From Pinguiococcus pyrenoidosus (Eukaryota; Sar; Pinguiophyceae; Pinguiochrysidales; Pinguiochrysidaceae): a stretch of 26,150 bases of DNA. The position numbers and the translations under genes were made by a program. The DNA lies in assembly GCA_019677205.1 (NCBI GenBank), contig JAAMXY010003464.1:8371-34520 (forward strand), read 5' to 3'. Below the pieces are notes generated by a model. That model did no database searches, was not told the DNA's origin, and worked only from the letters and a program-made list of their open reading frames with translations. Below are positions 1-8,900 of the stretch, one piece after another. Position 1 is the first letter of the stretch. Each line of letters opens with the position of its first letter.

Positions 1-1
1 T

Positions 2-496
2 GATCCGTTTTCTGCGAGCGCCCCTACGAGAGGCCCTTCTCCGCGGCAACAAGAAGATCCGTTCGGTGCAGCAGCCCTCCCGCAGTCGCCCGCGGTGTTC
101 ACCGCTCCCACTCCGATTCTGAATCCGACGGCTCTCGCGCAGTCGCAGTCCCAGCCGGCCGCACGCGCGGCAAGGGGGCCGCTAATGGGCGGACAAGCAT
201 CAAACGCCACCCGATCCATGCCGGGCGGACGTGCGGCTGGAATCCCAAGCTTCGGAATGGCCCAGCAGTTCCCGCGCGGAAACGCCATGGGAATGGGATC
301 AGGAGGACTTAGCAACCCGTCGTCGATGGGTGGATACAGGCAGCCGTTCCAAGCGCAGCAACAAGCAGGCATGGCGGGCGCACGGCCGACGGCTCAGGCT
401 CGAGGTGGTTTGCCGTATCAAGGCCACCGCGGAGCTCAGCAAGCAACGGACCCGTTCGCAAACCTCGCCATGAACATGCAAAGTCCGCGCAAGTAG
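2..496 (+). CDS. DPF-motif protein, endocytic adaptor type (C-terminal part)
   Basis: The reading frame is open from base 2 and ends at a TAG at 494-496, so the gene starts outside the window and only about 164 C-terminal residues are seen. The visible part is low-complexity and probably disordered, rich in Gly, Ala, Gln, Pro and Met. It carries three Asp-Pro-Phe tripeptides: at the first visible residues, about 20 residues later, and near the C-terminus. In epsins, AP180/CALM-type proteins and some Arf-GAPs, DPF repeats in a disordered tail bind the appendage domain of adaptor complexes. An endocytic or clathrin-adaptor accessory role is therefore a reasonable inference, but the folded N-terminal domain (ENTH, ANTH or ArfGAP) that would decide it is missing. 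The next gene converges on it, with 69 bases between stops. Confidence 0.7.
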   Translation, partial: DPFSASAPTRGPSPRQQEDPFGAAALPQSPAVFTAPTPILNPTALAQSQSQPAARAARGPLMGGQASNATRSMPGGRAAGIPSFGMAQQFPRGNAMGMGSGGLSNPSSMGGYRQPFQAQQQAGMAGARPTAQARGGLPYQGHRGAQQATDPFANLAMNMQSPRK

Positions 497-565
497 CTCT
501 GCGGCAGGAAATGAAAACAAAACGTCCTAGAAATATGCTCAAAGTTGATGAAGAAAAGCATTGCT

Positions 566-1395
566 TCATGCCTGGTCGAGCTGTGCCTCTTCAGCGTTCC
601 CGTGAGGTCCACGGTCAGAGCGGTCTCTTGCTTGCTTCTCTGAAGCTTCTCCATCGCTAGCTGCATCGGTGCTGCCCGTCTCTGCTTCAGATCCTCTTTG
701 CCCCTTGACGCTCGCGACGCCGTTTTCCCCACGCTCTTTGGAAGAGGCCTCGCTACTTCTGACAGTCTCCGAGCCGACCTCCGACGTTTCTGGTGCTCCA
801 TCGCCTTCCAGTTGCTTGCGAATGCGCTCCATAAAGGATCCATCGTTGACAATGTCTGGCTGTTCGTCCATGGGGATATACGTGAAGCTTCGAGCACGTT
901 TCTCGAGATCCTTTGCATCCCCCGCAGCTGCTGGGACCGCAGCTTCAGCGCTCTCCATCTTCCTTCGCTTCTCCTTCCGCCTTTTGCGCTTCGCAGATCT
1001 TTTGGATGTTTTCTCCTCTTCACGTTCTAGCTGCGCCAGCTTTCGCTTGTAGAAGTCCGTGGCGATGCGCTGTCGTTCAGCCTCTTCGTCCATCTTAGCT
1101 AGCCGGTCGAGCTCCGCTCTTCTCGTGTGACGATAATGATGGAACTCACTAGGGAGGTCGAGTATCAGCCGTTTCAGAATATCCGCATCATACTTTACCC
1201 GAGAGCCGAAGTTGGCAAGACGCCTTACCTGCTTCCGGCGCCCGCGCAGCTGCCCATGACGTTCATAACCTTCTCCGGCCTTGCCGCCCCAGCCTTCTGA
1301 CCAGCATCCCCGCCTCCCTTGGCCTGCGCGTAGCTCAGCTGCGGGTTCTTCGCATTCTGGTCGTGAAAAGTCTCTCCACTCGAGTAGCGCCCCAT
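566..1395 (-). CDS. PRKRIP1: PRKR-interacting protein 1 homologue (spliceosomal)
   Basis: Two exons, 1229-1395 and 566-1148, are joined across an 80-nt GTAAGG...CCTAG intron (1149-1228) and give 249 residues. The start at 1395 has an in-frame TAA eight codons upstream. Splicing restores the family core: VMNVMGSCAGAGS at about residues 43-55 runs directly into SEFHHYRHTRR. A charged helix and a Lys/Arg-rich stretch (KRSAKRKRRKEKRRK, about residues 100-115) follow. This matches the PRKRIP1 family, whose human member contains [21 protein letters not shown] and a similar basic helix. In human catalytic-stage spliceosomes PRKRIP1 is a long helix that bridges U2 snRNP and the core. The C-terminal half is acidic, Ser/Glu-rich and probably disordered, and it extends the protein beyond the conserved core. 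Unspliced, the second exon continues upstream in a frame that loses the VMGS motif. The gene is divergent to the radial spoke gene. Confidence 0.88.
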
Positions 1396-1772
1396 GTCTA
1401 CCGCTTGGAGTCCAGTTTAAGCGATGGTTCGCATGCGGCGCGCCCACCCCCTTTCTTCTTCGAGAGTCGAGCTCCTTCTGTCACATTTGTGCTCCGCTTC
1501 GATCGAAATGAGGGGCGTTCAGGATCGATCGCTCATGTTCCGGCCTCGGACCAATCCCGGACTTGTACAAGCTGTGATGGAAATGTAACGCATTGGTCCT
1601 GACTACGACGCAGAACCCTCACGTCCCTTTTCTCGCCGGTCAATCGTTGAGGCGCTCAGTCCCACGCGGTGCGAAGCAGGAGCCGAGTGCAGAGAGAAAT
1701 TTCGGTCGCTAGAACGTCACTTGTTGAAGGGAGAGGGAAGGCCTCCCGTATGCCCACTGGCCGGACTCAAGC
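1396..1772. promoter_or_regulatory. Shared upstream region of PRKRIP1 and RSP3
   Basis: This 377-base gap separates two divergent start codons and should hold both promoters. It contains a TTCGATCGAA palindrome (1498-1507), an ATCGATCG (1524-1531), and two copies of GGACCAAT in opposite orientation (from 1548, and as ATTGGTCC from about 1591). CCAAT elements in both orientations suit a bidirectional promoter, but function is inferred. Part of the right half (about 1589-1817) also holds a frame without stop or ATG that is in phase with RSP3 exon 2. Part of the gap could therefore be transcribed leader or an upstream exon. Confidence 0.45.
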
Positions 1773-2846
1773 ATGACGACAACACAGCAGGCGTATGCCT
1801 TTTCAAGCGTTCCACAAGTAAGGATGCTGCTGCTCCGCAAGATGCAGGATAGAGCGGCTAAACCCTCGCTGATAGGCAGTACAAGCCCGTAAAAAACGAC
1901 CAAAGTATCGCCAGGGCGCGCGAGGTGCAGCTTCTCTGTGGGCGGATCGGAGAGTGCAAGCCGCATCGCTGCCGGGGTATGTAAACGTGCATCTCGGGGA
2001 CAGTAGTGTAGAAACTGACGGCCCGTGCAGCAGCTCGCCCGACGATCAGTTGCTGGATCTAGATCTTGAGCCTCTGGAGAGCGAGTATGAGATCATCGAT
2101 GCTGGAGATGATCTTGAGGAGCCGGAGACTGACGAGGAGGTGCTGAATCGCTGGAGATCGAGGCAGGGATGAAAACGTTTACCAAATATCTCTCCTCTTC
2201 TAGGTACCTAGAGGACAATACGTCCCGTCAGGAATCGGTGTCGATATTGCGACTCAAGTGGAAAGGGAGGAGCTTGCCGACTTCGAGGAGGACGTGCAGC
2301 CGATTCTCGACGTTCTGGTGGGAAGGACATGCCAAGTTGCTCTTCTTGAGGTCCAAGAGGAAGCTGAAATGGTAAGCTCCTCGAGAATAGGAGGGCTTGC
2401 GAAAGCGTACGGTTCTTATCGAGGATCTTGTCAACGTCCAGGAGCGAATTCGGCGTCGGCGTCGCGAGTATGAAGTCGTCAGGGATACGGAGCTTGTCGA
2501 GCTGCAGCGCATCGAGGCCCTGCTCAAGAGACAAGCAAAGGAAAAAGAGCGCAGAGTCATGCAAGAAAGGACGCACAAAGTGGAGATAGAAAAACTTGAA
2601 AACGTCATTGCCAGCCGCGCGGAAGCTAACTTGTTGTTGGACAGAGTTCAAGGGAATGTCATGGATGCTCTTCAAAGGGACCCAACTTTCGGCGACGACT
2701 TAGCTGAGGAAGTTCGAGCGCTCTTCCTCCCGTGGATGATCGCAGAAGTCACAGCCACTTGCAATCAGATTGGTGCTGCAGACGACCTTCTAGACAGCTC
2801 AGTCAGCAACGCGCTACAGAAGAGTCAAGCAATTCAGCAAAGCTAG
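1773..2846 (+). CDS. RSP3: Radial spoke protein 3
   Basis: Proposed exons are 1773-1817, 1880-2139, 2204-2371 and 2442-2846, giving about 292 residues. Exon 1 encodes a peptide ending AYAFSSVPQ and exon 2 continues QARKKRPKYRQ, like the Tyr-Thr-Phe-Ser-Ser...Arg-Lys-Tyr-Arg start of RSP3. Exon 2 also has ADRRV, where the family has DRRVVRGNTYA. Exon 3 carries GVDIATQVEREELADFEEDV, then PILDVLVGRT and ALLEVQEEAE, the most conserved RSP3 block. Exon 4 is a charged coiled coil followed by FLPWMIAEV, the family's FLPWL motif. RSP3 is the dimeric stalk of axonemal radial spokes and anchors them to doublet microtubules. Introns are 62, 64 and 70 nt. Exons 2-4 join cleanly, but the exon 1/2 junction is off by one base in phase, so the N-terminus is uncertain. 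The protein stops soon after FLPW, whereas human RSPH3 continues well beyond it. Confidence 0.85.
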
Positions 2847-2957
2847 ATTCAGTATCCAAACGAAAGGCATTGTCGTTGGCGCTGCCCACAGTGGCGAAAC
2901 CACAGCCTCTGCAAAAATTACAAAGGCGATTCAAAGTCTACCCCTTGGCAACTCCTT
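2847..2957. other. Short convergent intergenic region
   Basis: These 111 bases lie between the RSP3 stop and the stop of the giant coiled-coil gene. They must hold the 3' ends of both transcripts. I see no gene, repeat or strong hairpin here. Confidence 0.5.
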
Positions 2958-5900
2958 TCACACACTTTTCAGAGCTTCGTACTGATCAGCAACTTGGCGG
3001 TCTGCCTGTAGTCTGTCTGCGATCCGAAGTGTTTGTCGCTTGTTGCAGTCAACGACGCGGCGCTCGAGATCGGCATCTCTGACCTTGGCAAGCTTGCTGT
3101 CCAGCTCAGAGAGAAGCGCTTCGTCTTCGTGCTGCACGAGACTTAAGAAAATACCGAGTGCCCGATCGCCATCAGCCGGCGGACGATGCGAGCGCGTTTG
3201 ACACCCGCGAGCACTCCGGTTTCGAGCATCGCAGCATGTCCACCTTTGAAGCCGATGACTCATGCATCTTTGGCTAATGCGACCATGCTTTGCCTCCTCA
3301 CAACTCCGCGGGCAAGCGACACGATACTCTCCTGGATGAAAAGCGCAGCAGAGATCGTGATTCTGAGCTTCAAGATAAAGCTGACCACAAGTTCTACACT
3401 CAATTGGTCTCGTAACGAACTTTCGAAGCAGAGTGCGTCTCGGATCCGATCGTAACTGGACAGAAAGTCGACTACTTTCGTCCTTGCTATCGGATGCAGC
3501 AGGAAGCTGGCCTGAGTCCCTTGTTTGGTCAGCCACCTTGCTTGCCAGATCTGCCATGCTCCTGAGAGTGTGCGCCTCAAGTCGAATTTTACCCAATGCT
3601 GCAGCTAGAGAGCTTGCGAGACCCTCGAGGCCGCTTTGCTCCTTTCCTCTTGGATCGGTTGTCCGCGCTAGCGACCATGACGCAGCCTCAATCCGCTGCT
3701 CGCCTTCCAGCCCGCCAAAGAGCGTTTTGATCAGAAAGCCCTGCTCAATTGCTGCAGCTTTGAGCTTGAAGGCGTCGCGATGCCTCTGGTGCCACTTGCA
3801 GTACTGCCACCACCCTCTCAAGCATTTCCTGAGAATCCTCGAGCGAGACTTCAAAAATAGACCCTTCTCTGCCAAAACACTTCGCCGAGTTCGCATCATT
3901 TCGTCAGCAGCTTGAGCCTTCCACAGGTCCCTCATGCTCTCCCGCTTGAAGGCGATTGTGATTTCAAGGTCTCGCTGCGTCCGGCGAGCTTCCGTTTGCC
4001 GTCGCTCCCATGCGACGATCTCTGCTCTGTTTACGATGAGCATCACCAGCGCACCAAAGAAATGCGTCTTAACTTTCGGGAGGACAGCTGCTGTAGACCA
4101 CCGCTGCAACGTCCCTGAAAGGCACATCACGTCAACAACTGCCGTGTCTCTTTCGACGCGAACGTGCCTGCGCCGGCGTAGACTTGCCACTGTTCTCGAC
4201 AAGTCAAGCCAATCACCAGTTTCGCGCAGACAGCGCTGCTTTCGTTGCAAGTCTTGCGTTAAGAGGCTTACACGACCCATCGCCGCGCGCTCGTCTTCTC
4301 TAACTTGCGAAAGCGCACATGACAGCATCGCTGCATTCTTCTTCAAGGTCCGAATGGTTTTACGAAGGCGCCATAGCTTCTCGGATTCCTTCATCCACTG
4401 CAAGTCAGCAGCGAGTGCCTCCTGTTGTGTCCTTGCGCGAGAGCGGGCAAGCTCGATTGCCGCTTGGGTGGCGGCAAGCTCTTGTCTTTCCCTCAACCGT
4501 TGGAACGACAACTCCCTTCGGCGTTCGAGACTTCTTCGACGGCGACAGAGTTTGGCTTCTCGCCTCTTGTGGGCTCTTTGTTTCGGCGAAAGCTCCGGCT
4601 CTTCCTGTCTCTCTTCGAGCTTCTTGGTGTTGAGTTCTTCCCGATCGGTACCACCTGTGTTCAAGTCATCGTCACCGTCGTCAACATCGTCATCGTCATC
4701 CTCCGTGGAGATGTTGTCACCGTCTATGTCACGAGAGTGTTCGAAACTTCCACCGCCAACGCCCAATGTATACATCGCCATTTGGTCTGCTAGCTTCCTG
4801 GCAGCTTCTTCTTGGCTTCGTTGGGCCCTCAAGAAGAGAGATATCGTGTCTTCCGCCATCATGGCTGTAATCTCCTCCAGCAGCCTTCGACGCCCCATTG
4901 CACTCTTCTTGAGACGTTCTCGGCGCTGCTCCCGTGAAGACGAAACGGGAGCACCCAAAGGAGGTCGGAACCCAAGTGACCGAAGCTTCGCTGCTTCCTC
5001 TATTCGCCGGACGTTTGCAGCAAAGTTTTTCATCAGCTTCTCTTCTGTTGCCATGGCTCTCCTCTCGCGCAGACCAACGCGCAATTCGCTTCTGCTGAAT
5101 AGTCTCATACGAAGCTCCTCATTGGCCATCTCGCGGCAGCGTCTTCCCCGTCTATGCGTATCTGCTTCTTTCTGCGATGTTTTGGTAAGTCTTTGGAGCT
5201 CTCTGGCTGCCTCAGCAAACCGCTCCGCCATCACTTCTTCATGTTGCGCCTTTCGACGATCGAGCTTGAGCAGCTGTTTCTCGGCCAAGCCTTTCCTCTC
5301 TGTCCACGACTTGTACAGGGCCTCATACATTGGAAAGCTCAGATTAGAAGGCTCCATGAATACCACGCCAGAGTTCCTCTCAGCCGCTTCTCTCGCAAGC
5401 AGGAGCTCGCCTTGGGCCTCGTTGGCCACGTCGAAAATCAGCTTCTGCAGGAACTCTCTCACTACGAAGGCAAGGATATGCTCCTCTGCCTTCCGGTGTT
5501 GAATCCCTTTGATCTTTTCTTTGGCGTTTCGTACGATAATGCCAACTTGCTCTTGCTTCATCGCGCGGACAGTTGGCGTCCGATGCTCCCTCTTCCATCG
5601 ATACCTCTCTAGACTTGTCATCTGTCTTCGCCGATCTCCTGCTCCTTGCCCGGCCTTTTCCTCCCGCTTTCCAAAGTTTGTGACTCGCTGTAGACCTTTC
5701 ACAAGACGAATTTCCGCCTCTCTTCTGCCGGCGGGCAGGAGGAAGTAGTTCTCAACCAGATGGCGAGCGCCGCTCTCCACCCGTCCGAGGTGCAGCATAG
5801 TTGCGTTGCTTTGGATTTCCTCATCACGCAGTGTAGCTGCCCACGTGTCCTCCCTCGTCATCTCCGTCCGCTCGTATTTGACAGCAACGATCTCCGTTTC

Positions 5901-8900
5901 ATATACGGCGCGGAGAAATCTTTCTTCTGAAGCCATCGAGACGCTCTCTGCTTGGGCGGAAGCGCGCTCTAGGTCTCTTACTTGCTCTACAGGAAGCATC
6001 AATCGCGCTGGCGGCGTACAAAACGGTAGCTGGCACATGAGCATCTTGTCCGCGATTCTGTAAAACAGTACCGTCGCCGTTCCCATCGGGGTTTTCACCC
6101 GTGAGCCTCTGTCGCAGTAGCTCATGAGCTCGAACTCACCCTGGAGTTGCTCGACAGTGCCTGCCAAGATGGCTACTTGCCCATCCAGGTGCGTCGCGAG
6201 CTGCTCAGCGTCCTTCAGGGCTTTCCGTAAGTCGCGTTCCTGAAGTGTTAAGCTTCGAAGCCTTTCATAGACCTCCTCATACTCATCCTCGGCTCTGGTC
6301 ACCAGATCCTCCTTTCCGACGAACTTCATCTGAGCGTCCTTGTAGTCTCGCACAGCGCGATTTAGAACCGCATTGGAGTGGTACATCTGCTGACTGGACA
6401 GCGATCGGACTCGAAGGAAGAGCTCACAGGAACACAAGTCCCGTGACGCTTCACGCAGATCCAGTTCGAGCGCAAAGCGCGTCTTGTGACGCTCGACTAG
6501 TGCTGCACGCGATACGATGCGTCTCTGTATTGCTGCGTCACGGGAGAACTCCAGGAGAGAGATGCGGGCTTGAAAGTTGTTGATCCTGCCGAACATCCAT
6601 ACGTTGTGCAGGAACATAGCTTTGCGGCGTGCATCTTCTGCTCGAAGCGTCGGGAGGGCTAAGGACTCGGTGAGAGTATGCACTGCCTTTCGCAACGCGT
6701 GAGGCTCCGTCGCGTCATCCGAGTCGTCGAGAACTCCATGATTGTGCGGCACGACTTGCACCTGACTTTGATTGCCTTGTCCGTCGCCGCGACACGACTC
6801 TTCCGCTGGGGGGCGAAGGCCTCCGATTTCTTCGTCGGTCCGTTTGACACCTCTCCTGAGAACCCCTTGCTGCTGTAAGGTGTGACAATGCCGCCTGTCG
6901 AAGTCGTACAAGCTTTGCGGCTTGTCGAAGTCGTAAAACTGAGCCTCGACAGTCTCCATTGCTCTGCGCTCCTTCTCCAGACGGAGACGCTCCTTCTCCA
7001 GCCGGTAGAACTCCGTTGTAGACGAAACGCGGTACGCTCGCGGGTTCTTTGTGTACCGGCGGAGTTTCCGAACAAAGCGTGGATCCTCAGCGACACCGAT
7101 TCCTTCTGCTTGTTGTCTATCGAGGTGTGTCTGAGTGAGTTCCTTGCCACACACACGGCATTTCACGCCTTTTCCATAGGCCGTTCCCCATGCTTTCACA
7201 TGACAGTGATCGCAGAAATCTCCCTTCGGTATCGCCTTGTCGAAGTCTTTAATAATCAACCTCTGCCGCAATGCCCCTCCCTTGCCAGTGACGGTCTTGG
7301 CCCCTTCTGAGCCGACTGCTTGGCGCTCTTCCTCAAGCGCCTTCAGCTTTTCTACCACGGATTTCCGTTGTACCTCTTCTTCGATCTCGCGCCTCTCACG
7401 TCTATGCTTCCCGATGTCATCCCATTCTTTCTGGACCACCAGAAGGTGCTGCTCGATGCTCTGACGAATCCATTGGCCCCTTGCTTCCAAATCGGCTGCC
7501 CTTCTCTTTGCCTTGGCACTTGGGCCTTCCTGAATGCCAAACCCCAGCTCATGAAGAGCTATTGTCGCAGATTGCTCAATCTCTTGTCGGGCTTGGGACG
7601 TTTCAGCCAGTTCCTCAGCTCGACTTTGTGCAAGAGCTCTCGCGCCCGCGAGAGACCTTTCCCTCGCCAGCTTGAATGCTTCATCATCAAGCTTTTGCTT
7701 CTCCTCCGCTTGCTTCTGTGCATCCAGCAGTTCATTTTGGAGGGCAACGCTCTTGGCTTTCCACTCATCTCGCCGGCGCGCGTGCTGAAGCCAGTACTGC
7801 CTGGCCGTCTCATCGACCTCGACCTGATTCGCTTCGAAGTATTTGCGACCCTCCAAGCTCATTTGATGCACCTCCCCAACAGATGTGCCACGCGCATCAG
7901 TCTTTTGCACTGCGTATCGCACCACAAGCTTCGTCCCGTCCTCGACCCAGCTCCCCAGAGCATCCAGTACGCGGATAAAGTGCCACTTCTGTTCCTTCGG
8001 ATTGAAAATCTCCAGATGCTTGCCGCAAAGTCTTTTTGCCTTCTCGAGCTTCGGGAGCTGATGGGCTTGCTTCCGTTGAAGGTATGACTGCTCCGAAAGC
8101 AAAACGCTACGCTCCTTTGAGTCTGACTCTTTCCATCGATGAGCCGCAACTAGAACTTCTTTTGGGTTCTTGAAACCCACGGTTGTCTCATGAGACTCTT
8201 GCTTGTTGGTGCTTAGAGTCTTGCGAAGATGGGCAACCCGGCGGGTCTTATCCTTGGCGTCTTTCTCTTTTTCCTGCATGACCACAAGCTCCTGCTTTGC
8301 TAGCACACAGAAGGAAGCTCTATCGTACCTTTGCATGTATCCGGTCAGCAAGTTGCTGTCATGATAACTCGAGCAAGAATTCCTTGAGGCATTGGCAAGC
8401 TCAATCTGGAGCCTCAATGCCCGGCGCTGTCCGGATGCCTCCTGCACACGTTCCTCCTTTACGTAGGAGCTGAGGACCTGCCCCTTCGCCGCGTCGGTGA
8501 CTTCAAGCGGCTCTGGATGGAAACTCGAATAGAATCCGGCGGCAACTATCATGTGCGAGTCCATTGAATGACTAGCCGAGACAAACTCGAAGCGAAAGGC
8601 AACCTTGTCCGTGCGAAGCACCGTAGATAACTCCGCGGTGTATTCGCCCGTGGCATCGTCTCTCACGTTTCGCACGAGCGCCACGCTTGCACAATTATGA
8701 AGTGCTGTCCCCATTTTCACGTTCACTGAGTCCATGGGGTGTCCTTGGAGTTCTGCCGGATCGTCCGGCTTCCTTTTCGTGACCACGAACTGAACTCGCC
8801 ATTTTCCCATCTTCGGAAGTTTGATGACGCCCATGGCAAAGCCAAGTAGCTCCCCTTCGGCAAGTATGATGCTCGATGCTTCGCCGGGAACGTGATCGTG

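Noticed and set aside
1149-1447. Continuous minus-strand frame extending PRKRIP1 upstream to 1447
   Set aside because: It reads through a GTAAGG...CCTAG intron and loses the conserved VMNVMGS...AGAGS segment, which lies in another frame and is restored by splicing.
3934-5502. 522-codon open frame on the + strand inside the giant gene
   Set aside because: It is antisense to a Glu/Arg/Lys-rich coiled coil, whose codons read as Ser/Arg/Leu-rich sequence without stops on the other strand. It has no domain-like pattern.
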